From the NCBI GenBank assembly GCA_015680905.1, contig JADFTS010000100.1:20159-84158 (forward strand): DNA of 64,000 nucleotides, given 5' to 3'. The notes beneath the pieces were generated by a model, which saw only the letters and a list, made by a program, of their open reading frames with translations, did no database searches and was not told where the DNA came from. This document shows positions 34,266-44,904 of this stretch, in pieces. The stretch is from Coptis chinensis. Lineage: Eukaryota; Streptophyta; Magnoliopsida; Ranunculales; Ranunculaceae. Every line of letters starts with the position of its first letter. Position 1 is the stretch's first letter. The translations under genes and the position numbers were made by a program.

Positions 34266-34690
34266 AGAACACCACTTCCTAGCTAGTCTGGAACTTCACG
34301 TTCAGAACTTGTCCAAGTTCGAAACTCCACTTCCTAGCTAGTTAGGAACTCCACGTTTGAAACTCTACTTCCTAGCTAGTCTAGAACTCCACGTTCGGAA
34401 CTTGTCCAAGTTCGGAATTTCACTTCCTAGCTAGTCAGGAACTCCACATTCGGAACTTGTCCAAGTTCGGAACTCCACTTCCTAGCTAGTAAGGAACTCC
34501 ATGTTCGGAACTTGTCCAAGTTCGGAACTCCACTTCCTAGCTAGTTAGGAACTCTACGTTCGGAACTCCATTTCCTAGCTAGTCTGGAACTCCACGTTCG
34601 GAACTTATCCAAGTTCAGAACACCACTTCCTAGCTTGCTTGGAACTCCACGTTCGGAACTTGTCTAAGTTCGGAACTCCACTTCCTAGCT
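34266..34690 (+). repeat. tandem repeat array inside the Gypsy element
   Basis: About eight or nine imperfect units of some 40-56 bp, each with CACTTCCTAGCTAGT, GGAACTCCACGTTCGGAACT and TGTCCAAGTTCGGAACT parts. The GGTTCGGAA/GGAACTC vocabulary is shared with the tandem repeats in this element's own LTRs, suggesting common origin by duplication. Confidence 0.85.
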
Positions 34691-35845
34691 AATAAAGAAC
34701 ACAGAAAGTCCAAGTTCAATACTGTTCTCTCGAGTAACAAACCCGAAACTGTTTTGTGGACGGAAGAATCCGAAACTACATTGTCAACTATAATACCCGG
34801 CCTATCCGAATTGCATTGTAACTTCACATATCCGAAACTGCCTCGACAATAGCATTGCCCAGTACTGGATTCGGAACTACTTTAATTTGTGGATTGAAGA
34901 GCCCGACATTGATTGGTGAGACATTGGATTCAGGAATACGCAGTGATAGCAGTAGTACTAACTTGATCAATATGGACATCCTGGTTCACTAGCAAAGCCG
35001 ATACTGAATACTACTGACCAACACTGGAACTGATTGTTTAAGTTCTTAACGTGGCAATTGGCTACCAAAACTTCGATTTTCTTAACCTATTAATGGTGGT
35101 TTTAGGAAGAAGCAAAAGAATCTTTAGAGCAGGTGAACTGTTGGAGCAAAACAAATTAGAGTTCAATACTTTTTTTGACAAAAATAATGATTCAAACTTA
35201 AAAAGATATCCAAAGCTCCAATAGCAAACACCAAGAGATTTTTACTGGCAGCAGCAGGCAAAGCGTTTGAGGAAGTGGGTGCTCAAGTTCAAAATCGGAT
35301 GAATAATGGACTTGGCATGTGTTGGTCTGTCCAAGTCCGGATCTGCCCTCATAAGGCTTGGCGAAATTGGCATGTCCAGATTTTATGAAGTTCAAGTCCA
35401 AGTTCAGTTCCTTACGGCCATGTGCTAGCATTTAGGTCCGAGTTACACTTGACAAGGTTCAGCTCCGGGTCATGTGACAAAGTTCAGCTCCGGTTCATGA
35501 CTATGGCACGTCCGGATCAGATTTGGATGGGAGTCAAGCATTAACGATTTGCAAAAAGTAAAGTTTACTTTTGACTTTTGAGGAATTGTCATAAGAAAAG
35601 GAACCTTTCTTTACTGTAGACAATAAGTGGAAGAGCTTAGCTCCGAAATCCAAATGGGTGATTTGGGATTGACGTGTTCTGGGTCATTACAAAAGCCGTC
35701 GAAATTTCAGTTACACATACTGTCGAAATTTTAGCACCATGATACAGAATATTTAGGGATATAGATTGGACTTCGGAGATCCAACGAATAGTTCCGGATG
35801 AGTGATAATGGGTTGGTATGTCCGGATTTGGTAAAGTTCCTTACA
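34691..35845. other. Gypsy internal non-coding region
   Basis: No coding similarity. Repeated TTCAGCTCCGGKTCATG motifs at 35457-35500. Confidence 0.4.
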
Positions 35846-35853
35846 TGTGCAAG

Positions 35854-36516
35854 TAGGGCTGGCAATAGGTTGGATCGGTCCGGATATACTATATAGGCAA
35901 ATCCAAAACCGATCCGTTTTTCAATAATACAGACCCAGAATCGGATCCAACCCGAACGGATATTTGAGTTAGAGAACCAGAACCGAACCGAAAACTTTTT
36001 TTTGATTCCGGATCCAATCCGTTCCGAACCAATAAGCTCAATTTCAACCCGGTGAACCGAGTTTTTAATAATTGGATCCTAATTTTCGTTATATAAATAT
36101 TAAAAATTTTTTTTTGCTAAACACAAAAACAAGATATACAAATAAAAAAGGCATAATAAATGATTTGAAATCCAAATTTGTAATAGAAACCATCTTTTTA
36201 TTATGTAAAAAAATATCGTAATATTACATATGTATTTTGCATATCTTATTTTGGAACTTTAAATATTGCAATGTTGTATAAGGTAATAGAAATATATGGT
36301 GGAGGAAAATTAGAAAGAATAAGACTAAAAATTTTAATTGGATTAGGCCCATAACGGTTCGGTACATACTTAATCCAGAACCAATCCAATAAGAGTCCGG
36401 TTCTGATTTTCAAGACCCAGAACCGATCCAATATGCTAACTGCCTGTCCCAGACTCGCTTTTATTAGTTTGGACCGGATCGGGTATCGGTTCTTACCCGA
36501 CCCATTGCCAGCCCTA
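35854..36516. mobile_element. hAT-type MITE (663 bp) in the Gypsy element
   Basis: The ends are TAGGGCTGGCAATAGG and, inverted, TAGGGCTGGCAATGGG. The exact 8-bp duplication is TGTGCAAG (35846-35853 and 36517-36524). The subterminal regions are rich in CGGATC/GGTTCGG repeats in opposite orientations (GATCGGTCCGGAT; GGACCGGATCGGG). No coding capacity. The TAGGGCTGGCAA end is characteristic of a widespread hAT-derived group. Confidence 0.92.
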
Positions 36517-36737
36517 TGTGCAAGTATTCAAGGTTCGGGTTATGGTTGTGGCATGTCCGAAACTCCAGATTTAACAAAATCCAGTTCCTTGAACCTGAAA
36601 TATTGAGAAATTTTGTACATAAAATTCAAAGAGAAAGTCGAGACACATTGCTCACTAATTTTTTACGCAGTTCCGTACGTGATGTACATCAACAATTTTA
36701 TTCTTTTTCCTTAAGGGTTTGAGTTACAACCCATGAA

Positions 36738-36750
36738 GAAAAAAGGGGGG
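36738..36750 (+). promoter_or_regulatory. Gypsy polypurine tract
   Basis: GAAAAAAGGGGGG followed by CATC and then the 3' LTR. The small gap between tract and LTR suggests the exact primer border is a few bases off or has mutated. Confidence 0.7.
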
Positions 36751-36754
36751 CATC

Positions 36755-37800
36755 TGTGTATGCATATTTTAGTAAATAGATATGTAACACGTGGCAGCAT
36801 CTTCTTAAAGCTCGGATATGGTCTTGGTGTGGGTAGAAAGTGCAAGAATACACTTCAAGTCCAAATCCTCTCACTTCCTATGTTCGGAAGTGAAACAAGA
36901 AGAGGAGCTTCGTAGGCTTTGGAACTAGTTGGAGTAGTAAGTTCGTATAACCAACTCCTAACTATGAACTCCAAATCCAGAACTCAACTACTAGGTTCGG
37001 AGCAGGTTCGTAGGCTTTGGAACTAGTTGGAGTAGTAGGTTTGTATAACCAACTCCTAACTATGAACTCCAAATCCGGAACTCAATTCCTAGGTTCGGAA
37101 GTGAAACAAGAAGAGGCCGGAGGTTCGTAGGCTTTGAAACTAGTTGGAGTAGTAGGTTCGTATAACCAACTCCTAACTATGAACTCCAAATCCGGAACTC
37201 AATTCCTAGGTTCGGAAGTGAAACAAGAAGATGAGGTTAATAGGCTTTGGAACTAGTTGGAGTAGTAGGTTCGTATAACCAACTCATAACTATGAACTCC
37301 AAATCCGGAACTCAACTACTAACTAGGTTCGGAGCATGTTTGTAGGCTTTGGAACTAGTTGGAGTAGTAGGTTCGTATAACCAACTCTTAACTATGAACT
37401 CCAAATTCGGAACTCAACTATCAGACTCGGAGCTCTAACTACTACTCCGAACCTAAATATGTTTTTATGTTGTTTAAGTCAATAAGGGAGACATATTTGA
37501 TATGAGAAACATGGGGCTTCTAGAAGAGTCAGGATGAGACTTAACAAGAGACGGTCTCCTAGTTAAACACTAATTGGGAAACCTCATCTATTATTATAAA
37601 TAGAATAGTTGAACTACACTTTAAGTTGGATTCCTATACACAGAATACGTAGGCAGCCATTAAAGAACGCGGTTCAACTCGTCATCTTCTAAATCTTTTC
37701 TTTTTCTAAATCTCTTTTTCTTCTTGATCAAATACTTATCATTGTTCTTTGATCATCAACAAAATACTTGTGTTTCTAGATTAGGAAAAATCATCACACA
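36755..37800 (+). repeat. Gypsy 3' LTR with internal tandem repeats
   Basis: A direct repeat of the 5' LTR with the same five tandem units (36905-37440). It differs by scattered substitutions and short indels; one near 37685-37710 repeats a CTTCTAAATC block. It is followed by the target duplication CCATG. Confidence 0.93.
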
Positions 37801-38408
37801 CCATGAGACCAGAACACAAATTATTCCTCAGAAGTATCTAGTATCTACATAAATTTATGTACCTACGTATGTGTGCAAACATATATATAGAAGCACTATG
37901 AAACAGTTCTCAATTGTGGAGTATTCCAAGTTCGTACATGTTTCTAAATTTTTTTAACACGCTTATGAATTTATATTTTCACTAATTTCGATTTCTATTA
38001 TGACTTTTAAAATGAAAATTCATACCTGTTACTTAATATAAACAGAAAATTAGTAAAGTGCAAAATAAATAGAACATACGCGTATTGCACAGCGTCCACA
38101 GCCACAGTTTGTTTCTATGTCCAGAATAGAAATAGAAACTGTTTCCAGACAGCCACAGTTTCCTGCCGACAGATACCAGATTTAGGTCTGGGTAACACAG
38201 AGAGCAGAGTTAAAGAGTCCCAATTATCTCATGGTACGGAATGTAATCAAACAGGAGAGGTGATCCAACGTTTTGCTCTTATTTTATCTCCCCTAAGCAA
38301 ATGACATGTCATGCACTCATGCTTTTGTTGGTGCTTATCGTTCGGTTGAACCCCACTTGCAAAGGGTGAGGAGGTGACTATATTAGGAGAGTGAGTAAAA
38401 CTTGCCAT
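37801..38408 (-). promoter_or_regulatory. displaced 5' flank and probable promoter of the F-box gene
   Basis: Minus-strand sequence leading into CATGG at 37805-37801 is what originally preceded the F-box ATG, before the Gypsy insertion. A TATA-like CTATATATAT lies at about 37891-37882 on the minus strand, some 80 bp upstream of the ATG copy here. No gene is seen in the rest. The promoter role is inferred from position. Confidence 0.45.
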
Positions 38409-38410
38409 TA

Positions 38411-38894
38411 AGAGCATTCCCAATGCAAGCAATTTTTGTTCACCACGTAGGACTATTTTCTTTCTTTATTACTTTTGTGGTGAAAAATGGTGAAAAACAA
38501 AAAAAGTTGTCCAATGCAAAGGTGATTTTAAATCTCGGACGAAATGTTTGATTCTGTTTGAATGTAAAAATAAAAAAAACACCGGATAGAATGAAATATT
38601 TTGCCTTAAGTTTTAAAAAAACAAAAAGAAAGTCGAAAAAACACGCGAGATGGAATGAAACATTCATTCCAAAAAAAAAAACCGAAATTTTTTTAAAAAA
38701 AACACACGAGACGGAATAAAATATTCCGTCCGAAACTCACAACTCAGTGAAAATCTCAATAGCAAGTGCTACTCTCGTTGTGACTTAGTTACAAGTCACC
38801 AACTTTGTCACCCTTGCATTAGGCAAGAGTTTTTTAGTATTCAAAAGTGAAAACTCTTAATTTCCTCTTCTAGTGACTTCATTGGGAATGCTCT
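38411..38894. mobile_element. MITE (484 bp) with AGAGCATTCCCAATG ends
   Basis: The ends are AGAGCATTCCCAATG and its exact inverse, flanked by TA on both sides (38409-38410, 38895-38896). The TA duplication suggests Tc1/Mariner-type, while TAA/TTA could also suggest PIF/Harbinger. The middle has inverted-related CACGCGAGA/GGAATGAAA motifs and poly(A) stretches. Confidence 0.75.
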
Positions 38895-38896
38895 TA

Positions 38897-39440
38897 CACA
38901 AAAATTCATTTTTAGTGGAAGTTCAAGATTTTGGAATTGACTGTTGATATAAAACGAGTTAGTAAGTTACATTTCCCAATTTCAACGTACATGTTAGCCG
39001 ACCTCAAACCATAGTCCATCACCCAACTTTTTCTTATTGACCCGTTGATATAAAACGAGCACCCGACCAGAATATTTGTCATGATATTTCATTATTTCAT
39101 ACTAATGCGCTTTATTCGAACATTGCTCCCAAAAGTGAGTAATTTAAAATTTTGTGCGAGTTTCTCTTCTCCTGTTTGACGAACGCAATTATCTGTAGCC
39201 TATAGATGACTTGCAATTTTAAAATAAAACTTTTAGATGCATGAAAAATTTAAATATATACCCTACCAAGGTGCGTCAGCGAGATTGTTTATGTTTGTAT
39301 GCTGTTCACTTCGGGGAATTGTAGGTTGGAGTCAATTTGTATACATCAGATGCGGTGTCCTCTAATATGATCCGATCCAATCTTCAATGCCCAAATTTCT
39401 ACAAAATTGTTTGTTTAAGTGAAGTAGATAAATGTGTTAC
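38897..39440. other. no gene seen
   Basis: AT-rich upstream flank. ATATAAAACGAG occurs twice (38948 and 39047) as a short direct repeat. Confidence 0.3.
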
Positions 39441-39454
39441 CCTTTAATTATAGG

Positions 39455-39608
39455 TTGCGGTATTGGCACCCCATAAAATAGGACCCATTTTGGATGTTAT
39501 ATAGTGTCTTAACGCATCTTATTTAGCGTCGTGAACAGTTTATTAGGTGGCCTATATCATTCAAAGGGATGCTAGTCCTATTTTATGGGGTGTCAATACC
39601 ACCGCCCA
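39455..39608. mobile_element. short MITE (about 154 bp)
   Basis: Inverted ends share GGTATTGRCACCCCATAAAA and continue TAGGAC. Flanks TTAATTATAGG (left) and TTAATTCTAGG (right) look like a 9-11-bp duplication with one mismatch, which would fit a Mutator-type origin. Exact ends are uncertain by a few bases. Confidence 0.6.
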
Positions 39609-39811
39609 CTTAATTCTAGGTAGTCGGAATCCCAATAAGGTATGAGACTTACCAAGACTCCAAAATTGATTTTGGTTCCAAATCCACCTCCGGTATATTC
39701 TTCTTCCAAAATCGAAAGAAAGACACAAAATTTGATGTTAGTATGTTACTAAGATGAGGGTGGCGGGTCTGGGCACCCACAAATGAACCCAGTCGTTGTT
39801 CTACTCATAAG

Positions 39812-39970
39812 CATTGTCACCAAGTTCGGCGTTTTTTTTGAAAAAAACGCGTTTAAAACTCGAGATATTGGCAAGGCGTCTGGTTCCAGTTTAAAACCCG
39901 GGTTTTTCAAAAAAACCCGTTTTAAACTTAAAAAACGTTTAAAACCCGAGATTTTGAAAATCTCCGCTTA

Positions 39971-40008
<38 letters not shown>

Positions 40009-40564
40009 CTAAAAGAAAACACGAAAAAGAAAAAAGGGTTTTGGAGTTTACCTTTTTGAAGAGTGGGCGTTAGATTGACTTATTGAGACAGTTTTATTTT
40101 GTTTTGGATTATTAATAATTAATTATAAATTTTAAAGTTATTAACTTAACTTGATTATGCCATTATGGTTGGTAATTAGTAGTATCTTATTTAGAGTCGT
40201 GTTTTGGTACTGAATCTAAAACTTCTAGTATTTGGATGAGTAATGATAATTTGATACTTTCATATATTTGAATTTTCTTTCATTTGTATTATTTTTATTT
40301 TTATTTTATATGTCAATTCTTTTTTTTCACTCTTATAAAAAAATAAAATTCTTTATCTATTATATTCTTTATCATCGGTTTTTACCGTTTCTTTTACGTA
40401 TTATACGTTTTAAACCCGTTTTATCGTTTTAAACCCGTTTTTTATGCCCTACGTTTTTTTACGTTTTTTTTTTCCGTTTTTTTCTCGAGACGTTCCGTTT
40501 AAAACACGAACTAAGTTTTTTTCAAATACACCGTTTTAAACCTGTACCGTACTTAGTGAGAATG
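39812..40564. mobile_element. hAT-type MITE, family copy 2 (753 bp)
   Basis: The ends are CATTGTCACCAAG and, inverted, CATTCTCACTAAG. The exact 8-bp duplication is CTCATAAG (39804-39811 and 40565-40572). It is nearly collinear with 25454-26226 (shared block GTTAGATTGACTTATTGAGA and the AT-rich centre), with small indels and poly(T) length differences. Confidence 0.93.
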
Positions 40565-40848
40565 CTCATAAGTCATAAGCCAGTTTACTCATCAACCTCA
40601 AGCCCGTGTTGTCTAAAGTTGTAAGGCCCATGAACTATTATAGTATCTTGGTCCACTCTCCCTTCTAGCCTTTTGGGAATCTTTGTGGTCATGGATGGGG
40701 CTAAACCGGACAACATCCATATGCAGCTCTATTCTATTGGCAAAGTTATTATTTAATCCAAAGAAGATCCTCAGAAGAAGTTAATTCACGGACTTATGAG
40801 AGAAGGAGTATATCCAACTAAAGGTTCAAATCGGAAAAGACACTCTCA

Positions 40849-42197
40849 ATGGAAGTGAACTTTAGCGTGTGGAATGTAAGGGGTTGAATAATAAAGCCAA
40901 AGAGATTGGAAACTTTAGAATTAAAATTGAAGTATGCTTGTTAGGTTGACTGGAAACCAAAGTCGCAAACTTTGAGGTGTTAAGGAGGATATGCTGTCCA
41001 TCATGGACTGTAATGCATAACTATGCAAGTGACTCTTCGGGTAGAATATGATTGGCTTGGGATGATAGCATAGTGGATGTTCATAAGATCAAGGAAACAA
41101 CTCAATTAATACATTGTAAGGTTACTACTTTACATAATGGTACTAGTTTTATGATTACTGTAGTTTATACATCTAATAGTAGGAGTGAGAGATTATTGTT
41201 ATGACAAGACATCACGAACACAAACTCAACTATGACAGATGCATGGAAGTTGGGGATTTTAATGACGTGTTATTCTCTCATGAGAGAATTGGAGGAGAAC
41301 CTGTTCTACCGAGGGAAACTACACCTTTTGCAAATTTAGTTGCTCACATTGGTTTAGTAGACCTGAAATATACTTGCAGCCTTTTTCACATTGACCAATT
41401 GTAGTGATGACATAAGAAAATGGTCAAAGATAGATAGGGGTTCTCGTGAATTCTTTTTGGCTCAGCCAATTCAGCAACTCTATTGTTGAATTTCATACTC
41501 AAGGCCTTTCTGAGCAGGGTTAAGCTAGTTAGACTCATTGAGATAGAGCAAGAAGACATTTAGAAAATATCAGAGTGTGACTGGATGAAATATGAGGATA
41601 AATGCAATTACTTTTTCTTTGCAGCCATAAAAGAGAAGAAAGAAAACCATAAATCTTATATGGTCATTGGAGGACCTAAATGGCAACAGGTTGTAGGGCA
41701 AAGATGAGGTATCACAAGCTTTTGTGCAATACTATGAAGGTTTACTAGGGGAGGATGATGGTATTCAATGTAATGAAGCTACACTTGAAGAATTAGCTAT
41801 CAGGAGGGAGGTGAACACAAAGGAGGCAACAAAACTAGTGGTCGGAAACCATTACATCTGAAGAAATCCAAAGGGCTCTCTTTGATATGCAAGATAATAA
41901 GTTGATCACCAGGGACAGATGGTTTTAATGTGTTCTTCTTCAAGAAAGCTTGGTCCATTATTGGAGAGGATTTTGCAAAGACTGTTAGTATTTGAGCACA
42001 ATTGTATGCATAAAGGTATGAACTCTACCTTCTTATGACTCATTCCTAAAAAACATAAGCCCTCTAGGATTGATGAATACATACCAATTACATGCTACAA
42101 TGTGGTCTATAAATGCATATCAAAGGTTATTAGCAATAGAATGAAACCCATTTTGGCTCTTGTGATAGATCTCAATCAATCTGCTTTTTCCCGCATA
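40849..42197 (+). pseudogene. LINE-2 ORF2, endonuclease to first part of RT
   Basis: An AP-type endonuclease N-terminus (MEVNFSVWNVRG then a stop) and the GDFN catalytic motif at about 41240 are seen. A long linker follows, then RT from about 41875 (TSEEIQRALFDM..., DGFNVFFFKKAW after a frame change, PKKHKP, NQSAF). At least five stops or shifts. The last codons before the CACTA end with ATA at 42195-42197. Confidence 0.85.
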
Positions 42198-42600
42198 CAC
42201 TACAAGAAAAAAGGCTTTATATCACTGTTAAAAACAGTGACAAAAAGTCTTTTGTGACGGTTTTTTTTTTTCCAAAACCGTGACGGAGTGAGAGTCATTT
42301 ATTTTTTTCCCAAAACCGTCACAAATATTTGTTCCAGACTAGCCTCTCTACCATAAAAAAACGGTAACAACTACTCAAAACCGTCACAACAAATCATATC
42401 ATTTGTGACGGTTTTAAATAAACGGTTATGCATTCATCCTTTTAACGGTCACAAAATCATAAAAAACAGTAACAACTGCTCAAAACCGTCACAACAAATC
42501 ATATCATTTGTGACAGTTTCAAATAAACAGTTATTCATTCATCTTTTTTAACAGTCATAAAAAGTATCATTAGTCATGACTGTTTGGGTAAAACAGTGAT
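42198..42600. repeat. CACTA left terminus and subterminal repeats
   Basis: The inverted-repeat end is followed by at least ten copies of TGTGACGGTTT or its inverse between 42250 and 42590, including a near-perfect duplication of about 95 bp (42370-42460 and 42468-42560). Confidence 0.9.
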
Positions 42601-43289
42601 ATGTATATATAAATATATTTTTTTTTATTAAAAATAATAATAAAACGTGAATATATATAAAAACCCCCAAAATTGGGGACCTACAATAAACTACACACCT
42701 GAATAAACTACATATCTGAATATGATCCATTAAATTTCAAATAACACTCATATATATTGCTAATTTCATTGAAACATTCCAATCCCATTAGATAACCAAT
42801 ATATATTTGTACTTAATCGTAAAACGTAATGAAATAAATAACACATTTCCAATCTAATTCATATAAATATAATCAGCCTAATCCAAATCCAAATCCAAAT
42901 GAAAAATAATCTAATCTCACAAATTCGATCACCCATATATATGTCTCTTCAAATTTTATGGTCCATCTTCATCTTGAGGATAGTTCATAATACATTCTTG
43001 GATGAACATAACAAAATCCATTCGAACTTCATTTATTTCCTTTGTCGGTGAAGGCCTTTTTATTGCTAAGATTTTTTATCCAAATATAAGAAACAAGTTT
43101 AATATTTTGCAAAATAGAGAATAAAAAAGTTAAAAACACAGTTGCTAAAAGATATCAAAAGCATAAATTAAGTTAAAATGTGAGAGGTATTTTATTTACT
43201 TTCAATGACAAAGGAGAAGGATCGCCATTATGTCTCGCGATAAAGCGATTGAGTGAATACCACATTGTTTACCGTCACGCTGCAGAGGG

Positions 43290-44880
43290 CCCCCGCAAAA
43301 ATATCAAATTATCAAATTGAATCGGGGCAAATTACTTATTAGGGGCAAAATTGTATTTTCGAACAAATTAGTTCTAAATAGAAAAAATGCAATCGGAGGC
43401 AAGGGTTGAGCAATAAGAATTGCAAATACCAGTGTATCAACCAGCTTGTTTGTAACTCAGATATTAGGGTCCTACGATCGATGTCAAAATATTGTCATTG
43501 TTAAAATGATAACCACACAGGATAGGAACATTGTTAAATTAGTTTCCAGAGTACAAAAGTTACATTAATTATTCAAATGGAAAAGCTAATGGTAAAAGAA
43601 AAGAAACGAGGTGATGCTGCTTCACTTCACTTAACCCTGGAAACTATTGTAACACACACCATCATCTGCTCCTTCAATGGTTCTAGTCAGTTCTCTACAT
43701 CACCCTACTGCTCCTGTTGAATCCCCACACCCCACATTCATAACAAAGGTGAAACTAATCAAACTAGTTTAGGAAAAACAAAGAGGATATAGAAGTATTC
43801 AAATAGAGAAATTAGGACATGCCCATCGCATGAATATATCATTAAGTAGACATTAGTTACCAATTTAAAACCAAATATTATATGCCATTTTTCATCTACT
43901 ACTTTTGACTCTTCGTAATTACTTCGATTAATCTATTTCTTTAAAGACAGAATCAATGTTTCACTTTTACACATTTAATTGAAACCCATCATCTTATTCG
44001 AGAACTAAAACGCGTATACTATTCTTCTTTTTTCTATAAATATGTTTTCATCAATACCAAAGCAAAGTCTAGTTTCACAAGGAAAACTATTATACGAGAA
44101 AAATCAAATAGCACTTCTTCGGAATACATGTGAGCATTTCTACCATACGTAAAAGAAGCGAATGATATTTTTTCGAATTTATGGTTCTCATTCGATCTCT
44201 CAAGTGGGAAAGCCTTCTTCTCTAAGACTGCTTTCTCATTCCTACTCTTCTACCCCTAGTCTCAACCAGCCTTCAACATTAGCCTACTACAAATAATCAA
44301 TTTATGTTCTCATAAGAAACACTCATTATCTCAAATTTTGCACCTGTGTTTTAGTATGTATACTGTATAATGTGGTGTTCCCTAATATTCCAACCCATAT
44401 CATGAGTCTATAATAATATGACATATGCATGACTTTATAATATTGCCTATGCACATGGAGCCGAAGTGGCCATGATTGAGTGTGTGATTCTAGTTGTGGC
44501 ATGATTAACCATTCTCACATGGGACAATTAGGCACATGTGGCTTTAATCCGCTAAATCTTCAGGTGAAGCATCAAGAACTCCTCTCAATATTTTTTCTTT
44601 TCAAATCTATTACCTTCCTAAAACCTCTCTTGAGCCCCCAACAATCTTAATAGAATTTGCCCAAGAAGTGAATTAGTCCGATAAAAAAGTAATTGTAATT
44701 ATGTAATATTGTAATTAATTGCATACCCAAAGAATCTATCAAAGTAGTTTTATCTCCGTGAGCTTAAAGCGAAAAGCTTACATCTTATAGATATCACTCC
44801 CCTGCCTGAGCTTTTGTGTTTTTTGGGACAGTTTCTCATACTAAAATTACCATTCGTGATTTCCCGCTTGAATTACCATC
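43290..44880. other. intron of the TNPA-like gene, no gene seen
   Basis: AT-rich sequence upstream (minus-strand sense) of the Cys exon. 44400-44545 shares GCCTATG.ACATGGAGCCGAAGTG with 49140-49165 and may be a fragment of the same LTR family. Confidence 0.35.
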
Positions 44881-44904
44881 CGCATAATACTCTTTACTTT
44901 AAAG

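Larger units (their letters stand above)
27063..37800 (+). mobile_element. Ty3/Gypsy LTR retrotransposon, gag-only, non-autonomous (10.7 kb with insertions)
   Basis: Two LTRs (27063-28090, 1028 bp; 36755-37800, 1046 bp) begin TGTGT and end CACACA. The exact target duplication is CCATG (27058-27062 and 37801-37805). It has a primer-binding site at 28093 and a purine tract at 36738-36750. The interior encodes gag only; no protease, RT, RNase H or integrase is seen anywhere between 33610 and 36740, so it depended on proteins supplied in trans. It is split by a 3.7-kb solo LTR and a 663-bp MITE; without them it would be about 6.4 kb. Confidence 0.93.
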
